Assembly: GCF_020176955.2 (NCBI RefSeq)
Contig: NZ_JAIUCZ020000011.1
Span: 124,001-188,000 of the forward strand
Reading direction: 5' to 3'
DNA length: 64,000 nt
From: Nocardia sp. alder85J
GTDB lineage: Bacteria > Actinomycetota > Actinomycetes > Mycobacteriales > Mycobacteriaceae
Position numbers and translations under genes: made by a program. Below, in pieces: positions 8,409-16,753 of this stretch (position 1 is the first letter of the stretch; every line of letters begins with the position of its first letter). The notes under the pieces were generated by a model, which saw only the letters and a program-made list of their open reading frames with translations, ran no database searches and was not told the DNA's origin.

Positions 8409-9653
8409 GTGGAGGTCGTGCATGCGCGGTGCGCGGGGATCGACATCTCGAAGAAGGACGCGAAGGTGTGCGTGCGGGTCCAGGGCGCGGGCCGGTGGGC
8501 GACGAAGACGACGGTGACGACCTGGGGCTCGATGAGCAGCCAGATCCTCGCGCTGCGAGAGCATCTGATCGCCGAGCAGGTGACCTGTGTGGTGATGGAG
8601 TCGACAGGCGACTACTGGAAGCCGTTCTACTATCTGCTCGAAGACGGGCTGAACGTGATGCTGGTCAACCCGGGCGAAGCCCGCAACCGGCCCGGCCGCA
8701 AGACCGACGTCAGTGACTCGGCCTGGCTGGCCGACCTCGGCGCGCACGGACTGCTGCGGGCCTCGCTGGTGCCACCACCGCCGATCCGGCAGTTGCGTGA
8801 TCTGACCCGTGCCCGCACCGTCCTGCTGCGCGACCGTGCCCGGCAGGTGCAGCGGATCGAGAAGATCCTCGAGGATGCAGGGATCAAGCTGTCGGCGGTG
8901 GTGTCCGACATCATGGGAGTGTCGGGCCGGGCGATGCTCGACGCGCTGATCGCCGGAAGCGACGATCCCGCCACGATCGCCGGTCTCGCGCGGGGCCGGA
9001 TGCGGTCGAAGGTTCCGGCCTTGGCCGAGGCACTGACCGGCCGGTTCACCGCCCATCACGGATATCTGATCCGGATGTATCTGAACCTCGTCGATGCCGC
9101 GACGGCGGCGATCACCGATCTCGACGCCCGGATCACCGGGGCGCTGGGCCCGGTGTTGACCGCGGCCCGGACGCTGCTCGAGTCCATCCCCGGGTTCTCG
9201 ACCACGGTGGCGGAGGTGTTTCTGGCCGAGACCGGCGGCGACATGAGCGTGTTCGCCACCGGTGGGCATCTGGCGTCGTGGACCGGGGTGTGCCCGGGAG
9301 CCAACGAGTCCGCCGGCCGGATCAAGTCCACCAAGACCCGGCCCGGCAACCGGTATCTCAAGGCCGCGCTGGGCATCGCCGCGATCTCGGTATCCCGGTC
9401 CAAGAACACCTATTTCGCGGCCAAGTATCGGCGCGTCAGCACCCGGCGCGGACCGATGAAGGCCATCGTCGCCGTCGAACGCGCCATGGTCGTCGCCGCT
9501 CACAGCATGCTCACCCACGGCGATTTCTATCGCGATCCTGGCCCGAACTACTTCACCGCCCGCAAGCCCGGACCGGCGAAAGCCCGCGCGGTCGCCCAGC
9601 TCGAAGCCCTCGGCTACACGGTGTCGCTGCAACCACGTGCGGACACCGCCTGA
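8409..9653 (+). CDS. IS110-family transposase
   Basis: The 414-residue protein has the RuvC-like DEDD domain of IS110 recombinases: GIDISKKDAKV (first Asp), VVMESTGDYWKPFYYLLED (Glu) and KTDVSDSAWLADLGAHGLL (two Asp). A coiled central part follows. The C-terminal transposase_20 domain contains LESIPGFSTTVAEVFLAE, SWTGVCPGANESAGR (candidate catalytic serine) and TRPGNRYLKAAL. The length is normal and no frameshift is seen, so the element may be active. GGAGG at 8396-8400 supports GTG 8409; an in-frame GTG at 8400 overlaps that site. IS110 elements have no classical terminal inverted repeats, so the ends are not fixed here. Confidence 0.92.
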   Translation: MEVVHARCAGIDISKKDAKVCVRVQGAGRWATKTTVTTWGSMSSQILALREHLIAEQVTCVVMESTGDYWKPFYYLLEDGLNVMLVNPGEARNRPGRKTDVSDSAWLADLGAHGLLRASLVPPPPIRQLRDLTRARTVLLRDRARQVQRIEKILEDAGIKLSAVVSDIMGVSGRAMLDALIAGSDDPATIAGLARGRMRSKVPALAEALTGRFTAHHGYLIRMYLNLVDAATAAITDLDARITGALGPVLTAARTLLESIPGFSTTVAEVFLAETGGDMSVFATGGHLASWTGVCPGANESAGRIKSTKTRPGNRYLKAALGIAAISVSRSKNTYFAAKYRRVSTRRGPMKAIVAVERAMVVAAHSMLTHGDFYRDPGPNYFTARKPGPAKARAVAQLEALGYTVSLQPRADTA

Positions 9654-9861
9654 ACCACCCGGACAAAGCCGCTGGTCACCAGCTGTGGTCACCTTCGATT
9701 TCGTAGGAAATCGGACGAAACACGCTGTTGCACAGGGCGATATGGCGCAATCCGGCCGAGTCGGCCGATTTCCTTGCGGGTTGCCGAAGCCTCGCTATAG
9801 CGTCCGCAGTGAAACCGCGTCACCACAATGATCTTCGCAATCACGACAGGGGGCGTGTCGC

Positions 9862-10881
9862 GTGCGAGCCTTGGTACGCACACTGACCGCGTTGGCCGCA
9901 GTCACACTGTGCTGTTTCGCGATGACCGGCGCCGGGGCCGACGAGCCGGCCGCGGCGTCCTGCCGGTCCTTTCCGTTCCCGGTGCCGCAGGGGCAGCTGG
10001 CGGCGACCCTGTGCCTGCCGCCGGGTGGCACGGACACGGTCATGGTGCTGATGTCGGGATCCAATTTCAACGGCAGCTATTGGGATTTCGGCTACGAGCC
10101 GCAGACCTACAGCTTCCGGCGGGCGATGAACGCGGCCGGCTACGCCACGCTCGTGGTCGACCGGCTCGGCAACGGCGCCAGCACCCGGCCGCCGGCCCTC
10201 ACCCTGACGGCCACGGCCACCGCCGCGGCCCTGCACGACATCGTGCAGGCGGCCCGGCGCGGCCTGGCCGGGGCCGCGCCCTTCGCGAAGGTGATCACCG
10301 TCGGCCACTCCCTGACGGCGGGCACCTCGGTGATGGAGACCACCGCCTATCACGATGTCGACGGTGTGGTGCTGACCGGATATTCGCACGCGATCAACGT
10401 GCCCGAGACCCTGGGGGTCATCTCGAGTTATCACCCCGCCGACGAGGATCCCGAATTCGCCGGGCGTGGTTACGATCCCGACTACCTCACCACCCGGCCG
10501 GGCGCCCGCCTGCACGATTTCTTCGACTCGGGCGACGTCGAGCCGGAGGTACTCGACCGCGACGAGCAGACCAAGGAGGTGTTCTCGCTCACCGAATATC
10601 CCGACGGGATGCTCTCCACCCTGCCCGGCATGTCGAATCTCATCGACGTGCCGACCCTCGTCGTCGCCGGTGGCCGAGACCGAATGATCTGCGGCGCAGA
10701 CTATTCCGCCTGCGCCGACTCGGCCACGCTGCACGCCGAGGAGGCGCTCTTCTACGCGCCCGCTGCCCGTCTGCGGGTCTTCGTACTGCCCGGTAGCGGA
10801 CACGCGGTGAACCTCGCCCGCAACACTGCCGACTATCGCGCCGAGGTGATCGACTGGGCGAATTCGACAGTCGGACACTGA
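9862..10881 (+). CDS. Secreted alpha/beta hydrolase
   Basis: The 339-residue product begins with a Sec signal peptide (basic MRALVR, hydrophobic TLTALAAVTLCCFAM, probable cleavage after GAGA). An alpha/beta hydrolase domain follows. The nucleophile region reads VGHSLTAGTS, so the classical GxSxG is GHSLT, with Thr replacing the second Gly. A late strand LVVAGGRDRMICG gives a candidate acid, and LPGSGHAVN the catalytic His. The substrate is unknown; esterase or lipase activity is possible. GTG 9862 lies 8 bases after ACAGGGGG. It stands alone between the IS110 element and the XRE regulator. Confidence 0.75.
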   Translation: MRALVRTLTALAAVTLCCFAMTGAGADEPAAASCRSFPFPVPQGQLAATLCLPPGGTDTVMVLMSGSNFNGSYWDFGYEPQTYSFRRAMNAAGYATLVVDRLGNGASTRPPALTLTATATAAALHDIVQAARRGLAGAAPFAKVITVGHSLTAGTSVMETTAYHDVDGVVLTGYSHAINVPETLGVISSYHPADEDPEFAGRGYDPDYLTTRPGARLHDFFDSGDVEPEVLDRDEQTKEVFSLTEYPDGMLSTLPGMSNLIDVPTLVVAGGRDRMICGADYSACADSATLHAEEALFYAPAARLRVFVLPGSGHAVNLARNTADYRAEVIDWANSTVGH

Positions 10882-10976
10882 TGTCCGCGCACGGCCGCAC
10901 GGCAGCGGCGAACTGCGACGATGATCCGCCACCCGGTCCGCCCGGCCGATCGTGCGGTGCCACATTACACGTCTGT

Positions 10977-11004
10977 TCGGACCGAGTCGCGAAACTCGGT
11001 CCGA
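10977..11004 (+). terminator. Perfect 11-bp hairpin after the hydrolase gene
   Basis: TCGGACCGAGT (10977-10987) and ACTCGGTCCGA (10994-11004) are fully complementary around a CGCGAA loop. It lies 95 bases after the hydrolase stop and 125 bases before the regulator start. It could terminate the hydrolase transcript or be an operator for the regulator. Confidence 0.5.
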
Positions 11005-11129
11005 TCGGCTGGTTCGGATCGGCGTCCGCGGGGCTACCATGAGCTGATGCGACGGAGGGCGGCGGCAGCCACCGGGATGAGCACCGGTGCGCTGTCTGTC
11101 AGTGGTCGCCGGGAGACGGAGTGGGGCAT

Positions 11130-12041
11130 ATGACGCCAGATACGATCCGGACCGACATAATCGGAACACCGGCCGAGGATCGCGGACCGACCGCGTTACG
11201 CATCATGGTCGGTACGCAACTGCGGAAACTGCGTGAAGCGAGGAAGATTTCACCGCAGCAGGCGGGTGAGCGCATCCGCGGTTCGCACGCCAAGATCAGT
11301 CGGCTCGAACTGGGCCGCACCGGGTACAAGGAACGCGACATCGTCGACCTGCTCGACCTCTACGGTGTCGACGATCCGCTACAGCGCGACGCGTTCCTGA
11401 AACTGGTCCGCAAGGCGAACGAACAGGGCTGGTGGCACGGCTACAGCGATCTGCTGCCCGCCTGGTTCGAGAACTACCTCGGTCTGGAGGGTGCCGCCAA
11501 ATCCATCCGGACCTTCGAGGCGCAACTGGTTCCCGGCCTGCTGCAAACCGAGGACTATGCCCGCGCGGTCGTGTCGCTCGCGCACAACGGTCTCGAAACC
11601 GCCCGGCGCGTCGAACTGCGCCGTGAGCGCCAGAAGATCCTGGAGCAGCAGACCGGCCCGACCCTGTGGGCGATCCTGGACGAATCGGTGCTGCGTCGCA
11701 CTGTCGGCGGTAACGAGGTGATGCGCGCTCAGATCCAGCACCTGATCCGGATGGCCGAGCATCCGAGCGTGAGTATCCAGGTGCTGCCGTACACCGCGGG
11801 CGGCCACACCGCCGTCGGCTGCTCGTTCACCATCCTGCGCTTCGCCGAACCGGAGCTGCCCGACATCGTCTACATCGAGCAGTTGCAGAGCGCGCAGTAT
11901 CTCGACCGGCCCACCGATCTGGACCTGTACCGCCAGGTGATGGATCAGCTGAGCCTGCAAGCGGATTCACCGACGAAGACGCTGGAGCGGTTGCGGGCCG
12001 CGGAGGCCGAACTGGCGGCCGCGGCCACCGAATCGGTCTAG
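11130..12041 (+). CDS. XRE-family regulator with DUF5753 domain
   Basis: The 303-residue protein has an N-terminal helix-turn-helix (GTQLRKLREARKISPQQAGERI, then SHAKISRLELGR). The DUF5753 C-terminal domain follows: WFENYLGLEGAAKSIRTFEAQLVPGLLQTEDYARAV, LWAILDESVLRR, and IQVLPYTAGGHTAVGCSFTILRF. Such regulators are abundant in actinomycetes and often neighbour DUF397 or SAV2177 methyltransferase genes; a methyltransferase of that family lies convergently downstream, and no DUF397 gene is seen. The target is unknown. GGAG at 11118-11121 supports ATG 11130 over the in-frame GTG 11121. Confidence 0.88.
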   Translation: MTPDTIRTDIIGTPAEDRGPTALRIMVGTQLRKLREARKISPQQAGERIRGSHAKISRLELGRTGYKERDIVDLLDLYGVDDPLQRDAFLKLVRKANEQGWWHGYSDLLPAWFENYLGLEGAAKSIRTFEAQLVPGLLQTEDYARAVVSLAHNGLETARRVELRRERQKILEQQTGPTLWAILDESVLRRTVGGNEVMRAQIQHLIRMAEHPSVSIQVLPYTAGGHTAVGCSFTILRFAEPELPDIVYIEQLQSAQYLDRPTDLDLYRQVMDQLSLQADSPTKTLERLRAAEAELAAAATESV

Positions 12042-12220
12042 GACGCGACGCGCGGCAAGCCGGTGCCGCCGAGCGACATCGGCCGCTCCTGCCGAGCGCG
12101 GCGGTGTGAACGGTTCCCGGTCAGCGTGAGTGCGGTGTCGTGTGGATGACGTCCGCGATGCGCTGCAACGCCGCAGTGCCGGTATGCATCCGGGCGTCCA
12201 CCAGGGCGGTGACGGTCCGG

Positions 12221-13039
12221 TCAGCGTTTCCGCCCCACTCCGGCCCAGGTCCCGAATGCCTTGTCCGCCCAGGCGAGTCGCTCCTCCGGAATGTAGAAGT
12301 CCGCGCTGGGCCGCCAGCGGTGCAGCGGTACCAGGCCGGGCTCGACCAGGTCCAGTCCGTCGAAGAAGCGAGCGGTTCCGGCCTTGTCCCGCAACGAGAC
12401 CGTGATGCCGGAGCGGGCGTACACGCCGACGATCTTCTGGAAGATGTCGGGGTTCAGGTCGCTGGAGGCGTGTGTGATCGCCAGATACGATCCCGGCGCG
12501 AACGCGTCGAGATAGGTGCGCACGATGTCGTGGGCGCCTTCCTCGTCGGTGACGAAATGCAGGATGGCGCCGAGGGTCAGCACCACCGGCTGCGACAGGT
12601 CCAGCACCGCTCGCAGCCGGTCCGATCCGAGCACCACGTCCGGGTCGCGCACATCGGCGGGGATGAATTCGGTACGGCCCTCGGCGGATCCGATCATCAG
12701 CGCGCGGGCCTGCGCCAGCACCAGCGGATCGTGATCGACGTACACCACCCGGCAGGTCGGATCGACGGCCTGCACCGCATTGTGCAGATTCGGTTCGGTC
12801 GGAATGCCGGTGCCGACGTCGAGGAACTGCCGTACCCCGTGGTGCGCCGCGTAACGCGTTGCGCGATGCAGGAATTCGCGATTGGCCCGCGCCGCCTGGG
12901 CGGTCTCCGGGAACGCCTCCATCACCTGCGAGGCGGCCTCCCGGTCGGCCGGATAGTTGTCCTTGCCGCCGAGGTAGTAGTCGTACATCCGCGCCGAATG
13001 CGCCTTCTTCGTATCGAATTCGACCAGCTCGTGGGGCAT
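12221..13039 (-). CDS. SAV2177-type (DUF574) SAM-dependent methyltransferase
   Basis: This 272-residue protein carries the family signature ARMYDYYLGGKDNYPADREA, a FLDVGTGIPT glycine motif, VVYVDHDPLVLAQARAL and LGAILHFVTDEEGAH. It ends the minus-strand biosynthetic operon, 85 bases after the carboxymuconolactone-decarboxylase-like gene, and may modify the product of that pathway or be an independent gene. GGAG 9 bases upstream supports ATG 13039; in-frame ATGs at 13048, 13081 and 13150 are alternatives, the last overlapping the upstream gene. It is a paralogue of the gene at 7303-8094 with clearly different sequence. Confidence 0.85.
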   Translation of the reverse strand: MPHELVEFDTKKAHSARMYDYYLGGKDNYPADREAASQVMEAFPETAQAARANREFLHRATRYAAHHGVRQFLDVGTGIPTEPNLHNAVQAVDPTCRVVYVDHDPLVLAQARALMIGSAEGRTEFIPADVRDPDVVLGSDRLRAVLDLSQPVVLTLGAILHFVTDEEGAHDIVRTYLDAFAPGSYLAITHASSDLNPDIFQKIVGVYARSGITVSLRDKAGTARFFDGLDLVEPGLVPLHRWRPSADFYIPEERLAWADKAFGTWAGVGRKR

Positions 13040-13124
13040 CGGGACCATCTCCGTCGGTTGGTGCGGTTCGCCGTCCGCCATCTTGCCGCAGCGCGCCGCA
13101 CACGTCTCGTCCGAGACCGACCGG

Positions 13125-13532
13125 TCAGTGTTGTCCGGGTCCGCCCGCATCGGCGGTCACGCCCAGTTCGGCGAACACTTCGGTGGCGACCCGGAAGGCG
13201 CTGACGGCGCGCGGATGTCCGGCGTAGAGGGCGACGTGGAAGATGGCCTCGACGATCTCGGTCGCGGTCACCCCGACCCGCAGCGCACCTCGGATATGGT
13301 TGCCCAGCTGCGGTTCCGCCCCGCCGATCGCGGTCAGCACGCCGACGTTGAGCAACTGCCGTTGCGGCAATGACAGTCCCGGCCGGGCATAGACCTCGCC
13401 GAATCCGGCGGCGACGATGTAGTCGGCGAAATCCGGGCTGATCGCCCCGATCCGCTCCCGGACCGCCTCGGCGTGACCGGCGCCCAGCACCTGGTTCATG
13501 ATCGCCTGTCCGCGATCGAAACGTTCACTCAT
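13125..13532 (-). CDS. Carboxymuconolactone decarboxylase-family protein
   Basis: The 135-residue protein has the CMD fold signature: DYIVAAGFGEVYARPGLSLPQRQLLNVGVLTAIGGAEPQLGNHIRGALRVGVTATEIVEAIFHVALYAGHPRA. This includes the conserved ExHxxxAL-like region (HIRGALRVG) and GHP. It resembles 4-carboxymuconolactone decarboxylase, but the context is a fatty-acid/polyketide-type operon with no protocatechuate genes, so a decarboxylation or cyclisation of a beta-keto product is an open possibility. GAGGAG 7 bases upstream fixes ATG 13532. It starts 11 bases after the ketoreductase stop. Confidence 0.85.
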   Translation of the reverse strand: MSERFDRGQAIMNQVLGAGHAEAVRERIGAISPDFADYIVAAGFGEVYARPGLSLPQRQLLNVGVLTAIGGAEPQLGNHIRGALRVGVTATEIVEAIFHVALYAGHPRAVSAFRVATEVFAELGVTADAGGPGQH

Positions 13533-13543
13533 GGCGTGGCTCC

Positions 13544-14290
13544 TCACAATCCCATTCCGAATCCGCCGTCCACCGCGAGCACCGTCCCGGTCACGTACCG
13601 GGCGGCGGCGCTGGCCAGGAACACCACCGCCGGCGCGATGTCCTCCGGGTCGGCGAAGGCGCCGAGCGGGGTCGCGGCGATCACCTCGCGGCGGCGGGCT
13701 TCCGAGAGTTCGGCGGTCATATCGGTCTCGACGTAACCCGGCGCGACGACGTTCACGGTGATGCCGCGCGGGCCGAGTTCGCGGGCCGCGGAGCGGGCCA
13801 GCCCGATCAGCCCGGCCTTGGCGGCGGCGTAACCGGTCTGCCCCCGCGAGCCGGTGAATCCGATGATGCTGGAGATCAGCACGATCCGGCCCGGCCGCCG
13901 CGCCCGCAGCATGGAGGTCGAGGCGCGCCGGACGATCCGGTAGGTACTGGTCAGATTGGTGTCGACCAGCGCGCCGAACGCCTCCGCGTCCATACCGAGC
14001 ATCAGCCCGTCGTCGGTGCGGCCGGCGTTGGCGACGAGCACCTCGGTCTGCCCCTGCTGCCGCTCGGCCGCGGCGAAGGCGTGCTCGACCTGGTCGGGGA
14101 TGTTGTGGTCGCAGGTCAGCGAGAGGATGTCACCGGACACCGGCCCGCCGGAACGGGACAGCACGGTCACCCGGTCGCCCTCGCTCCGGAAGGCCCGCGC
14201 CACCGCCAGGCCGATGCCCCGGGTGCCGCCGGTCACCACGACCGCGCGGCCGGGCCGCTGCGCGGTCCCGGAGTCGTCCGAGGCGCTCAT
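13544..14290 (-). CDS. fabG: 3-oxoacyl-ACP reductase (FabG-like)
   Basis: The 248-residue SDR has TGGTRGIG (NADPH-binding), NAG in LVANAGRTDD, the catalytic Ser in LISSIIGFTGSRGQ, YAAAK (Tyr and Lys), and the FabG-typical ending ARYVTGTVLAVDGGFGMGL. It reduces beta-ketoacyl-ACP to beta-hydroxyacyl-ACP. The start overlaps the acyltransferase stop (ATGA), so the two are translationally coupled. As the only reductase of this arm, and with no dehydratase or enoyl reductase beside it, it suggests products that keep hydroxyl or keto groups. Confidence 0.9.
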   Translation of the reverse strand: MSASDDSGTAQRPGRAVVVTGGTRGIGLAVARAFRSEGDRVTVLSRSGGPVSGDILSLTCDHNIPDQVEHAFAAAERQQGQTEVLVANAGRTDDGLMLGMDAEAFGALVDTNLTSTYRIVRRASTSMLRARRPGRIVLISSIIGFTGSRGQTGYAAAKAGLIGLARSAARELGPRGITVNVVAPGYVETDMTAELSEARRREVIAATPLGAFADPEDIAPAVVFLASAAARYVTGTVLAVDGGFGMGL

Positions 14291-15222
14291 ACCGTCTCCC
14301 GGGCCGAGGTGACGAGCAGGTCGGCCTGCTCGGGGGTGGGGCACAGCCGGGTGGCGACGCCGGGGACGGTGCGCCGGGCCAGGCCGGTCAGGGTGCGGCC
14401 GGGGCCCGTCTCCACCATGTCGGTGACCCCGAGGCCGGTCAGGGTGTGCAGGGCGGCGGTCCAGCGCACCCGGCCGGTCAGCTGTGCGGACAGCAGCGGC
14501 CGGAAATCCGCGGCCGCGCGGTGCACGGCGGCGTCGACATTGCAGACGACGGCGAGCACCGCGTCCGCGAACCCGGTCGCGGCCAGCGCGCGGTCCAGCC
14601 GCGCGGCGGCCGGGGCCATCAGCGGGGTGTGATAGGCGCCGCCGACGGCGAGGGGGCGCACGATCCGCGCGCCGGCCGCCCGGCAGCGTTCCGCCATCGC
14701 ACCGGCGGTCTCGGCGGCGCCGGACACCACGATCTGTTCCGGGGCGTTCTCGTTGGCGGGCCACCAATCCGGTTGCGCGGCACACAGTTCCGCGAGCCGA
14801 TCGGGGGGCAGGCCGACGACCGCGAGCATGGCTCCGGGCCGCAGCGCGGCGGCGGCCGCCATCGCGGCCCCGCGTTCGGACACCAGCCGGACGCCGTCGT
14901 CGAAGGTCAGCACGCCGGCCGCGACGAGGGCCGAATATTCGCCGAGACTGTGGCCCGCGGCCGCGGTGATGGGCCCGTCGTCGAGCGCTCCGGCGTCACG
15001 CAGCCGGTCGACGACCATGCAGCTGTGCACGAAGATGCTCAGCTGGGCGGCTTGCGGCCGGACCAGTTCGTCGGCGTCGGCGTGCAGCAACAGGTGCGGC
15101 ACGTCGATTCCGGTGCGAGCGCGGGCCCGCACGGCCAGGTCGAATGACGGTGTTTCCCGCCAGGATTCACCCATGCCGGGATGTTGTGATCCTTGTCCCG
15201 GGAAGAGCAGTGCGATGGTCAT
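14287..15222 (-). CDS. fabD: Malonyl-CoA:ACP transacylase (FabD-like)
   Basis: The 311-residue acyltransferase begins LLFPGQGSQHPGMG. It has the nucleophile motif AAGHSLGEYSALVAAG, a downstream GGAYHTPLM with the catalytic His region, and a C-terminal DMVETGPGRTLTGL. It charges the ACP with extender units. The residues after the active-site Ser (GHSLGEYSAL) and the position of the YHTPLM motif cannot by eye settle malonyl versus other extender choice, though fatty-acid-type malonyl transfer is most likely. ATG 15222 lies 14 bases after the KAS II stop. Confidence 0.9.
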   Translation of the reverse strand: MTIALLFPGQGSQHPGMGESWRETPSFDLAVRARARTGIDVPHLLLHADADELVRPQAAQLSIFVHSCMVVDRLRDAGALDDGPITAAAGHSLGEYSALVAAGVLTFDDGVRLVSERGAAMAAAAALRPGAMLAVVGLPPDRLAELCAAQPDWWPANENAPEQIVVSGAAETAGAMAERCRAAGARIVRPLAVGGAYHTPLMAPAAARLDRALAATGFADAVLAVVCNVDAAVHRAAADFRPLLSAQLTGRVRWTAALHTLTGLGVTDMVETGPGRTLTGLARRTVPGVATRLCPTPEQADLLVTSARETV

Positions 15223-15236
15223 GACTTCGGCTCCGG

Positions 15237-16484
15237 TCAGGTTTCGCTGAGCACCAGCACGGCGTTGTGGCCGCCGAATCCGAACGAATGGCTGGTCGCC
15301 ATCCGCACGGGCATCCGGCGCGGCCGGCCGTGGGCGATGTCCACGTCGACACCCGGGTCGACGCTGTCCAGGTTCGCGGTCGGCGGTATCTCGTTGGATT
15401 CGATGGCCAGCACGGTGAACGCCGCCTCGATGGCGCCGGCCGCGCCGAGCGCGTGCCCGGTCACCCCCTTGGTGGACGTGATCACCGGGCGGTCCCCGTA
15501 GATGTCGCGGATGGCCCGCGCCTCGGTGACGTCGTTGAGCGGGGTGGAGGTGCCGTGCGCGTTGACGTGGTCCACTTCGCCGGGGTGAATTCCCGCGTCC
15601 GCCAGCGCGAGCCGGATGGCCTGCTTGACCGCGGTGCCCTCCGGATCGGGGGCGGTGGCGTGGTGGGCGTCGCAGGTCGCGGCGAAACCGCGCACCAGCG
15701 CGCGCGGCCGCGCGTGCCGGGCGGCGGCGTCGGCCGCGCGTTCCAGCACCAGGATGCCGGCCGCCTCGGCGGCGACGAAACCGTCGCGGTCGCGGTCGAA
15801 CGGCCGGGACGCGGCCGCCGGATCGGCGCTGCGCCGGGACAGGCCGCCGAGCCGGTGCAATCCGGCCATCACGAACGGGCTCAGGGCCGACTCGGCGCCA
15901 CCGGCGACCACGATATCCGCGGTGCCCGCGCACAGCAGATCGCGGGCGAGGCCGATCGCGTTGGCGCCGGAGGCGCACGCCGTCGCCGGGACCATGCTGG
16001 GACCGGTCGCGCCCAGGTCCAGGCTGACCGCGCCGGCGACCATGTTCAGCATCGACATCGGCACCGTCAGCGCCGAGACCGCCTCGACGCCGTCGGTGAG
16101 CAGGTTGCGGTGCTGGGCCTCCCAGGTGTGCGAGCCGCCCAGCGAATTGCCGACGAGCACCGCGACCCGGGCGGCCTCCCAGCTGCCGCGGTCCAGGCCG
16201 GCGTCGTCGACCGCCTGCCGCGCCGCCGCCACGGCGATCTGGGTGAACCGGTCCAGCCGCCAGGCGGTGCGCCGGCCCAGGAGGGTGTTGGCATCGAATT
16301 CTGCTGCATGACAACAGAATTCGACAGGCTGCCCGGCGAGCGCGGGATGTTTCGAGGCGATCGTGCGGCCGCCGGCCAGCGCCCGCCAGTTCGCCTCGGC
16401 GCCGATGCCGGCGGGGGTGACCAGGCCGATCCCGGTCACCGCGATCTCGTCCCGGGCGTCGCGTCGGCGCACCCGACCGGTCAT
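15237..16484 (-). CDS. fabF: 3-oxoacyl-ACP synthase II (KAS II, FabF-like)
   Basis: The 415-residue condensing enzyme has VTGIGLVTPAG at the N-terminus and the active-site Cys in PATACASGANAIG. The two catalytic His lie in VNAHGTSTPLND and STKGVTGHALGAAGA; the C-terminal SFGFGGHNAVLVL is also present. It extends acyl-ACP with malonyl-ACP. It is a single KAS; no chain-length-factor partner is present, which argues for fatty-acid-like rather than aromatic type II polyketide chemistry. Its ATG overlaps the ACP stop (ATGA). Confidence 0.92.
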   Translation of the reverse strand: MTGRVRRRDARDEIAVTGIGLVTPAGIGAEANWRALAGGRTIASKHPALAGQPVEFCCHAAEFDANTLLGRRTAWRLDRFTQIAVAAARQAVDDAGLDRGSWEAARVAVLVGNSLGGSHTWEAQHRNLLTDGVEAVSALTVPMSMLNMVAGAVSLDLGATGPSMVPATACASGANAIGLARDLLCAGTADIVVAGGAESALSPFVMAGLHRLGGLSRRSADPAAASRPFDRDRDGFVAAEAAGILVLERAADAAARHARPRALVRGFAATCDAHHATAPDPEGTAVKQAIRLALADAGIHPGEVDHVNAHGTSTPLNDVTEARAIRDIYGDRPVITSTKGVTGHALGAAGAIEAAFTVLAIESNEIPPTANLDSVDPGVDVDIAHGRPRRMPVRMATSHSFGFGGHNAVLVLSET

Positions 16485-16720
16485 GCCGCTTCCTTGTCCT
16501 CGAACAGGGCGACGAAGCCGTCCAGATTCCCGGCCGCCGAGATCTCGCTCTCGCTGACCGTGATGCCGAAGCGGCTCTTCAGGCGCAGCGCGAGTTCGAG
16601 CAGCATCAGCGAGTCGAAGCTCAGATCCTCGTAGGGCGTGCTGAACGAGATCTCCTCCGGCGGGACGCCGAATTCGTTCACCAGGATCTCGGTGATATCG
16701 GTGCGGATGTCGATCGACAT
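16481..16720 (-). CDS. Acyl carrier protein
   Basis: The 79-residue acidic protein has the phosphopantetheine attachment motif DLSFDSLMLLEL, with Ser at about position 36, and helices typical of ACPs. It sits between KAS III and KAS II and overlaps the latter by four bases. It would carry the growing chain of this dedicated pathway. No 4'-phosphopantetheinyl transferase gene is in the window. Confidence 0.9.
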   Translation of the reverse strand: MSIDIRTDITEILVNEFGVPPEEISFSTPYEDLSFDSLMLLELALRLKSRFGITVSESEISAAGNLDGFVALFEDKEAA

Positions 16721-16753
16721 TGTCGGAACTCCTCTTTCGTGCCGTGTGGCGGG

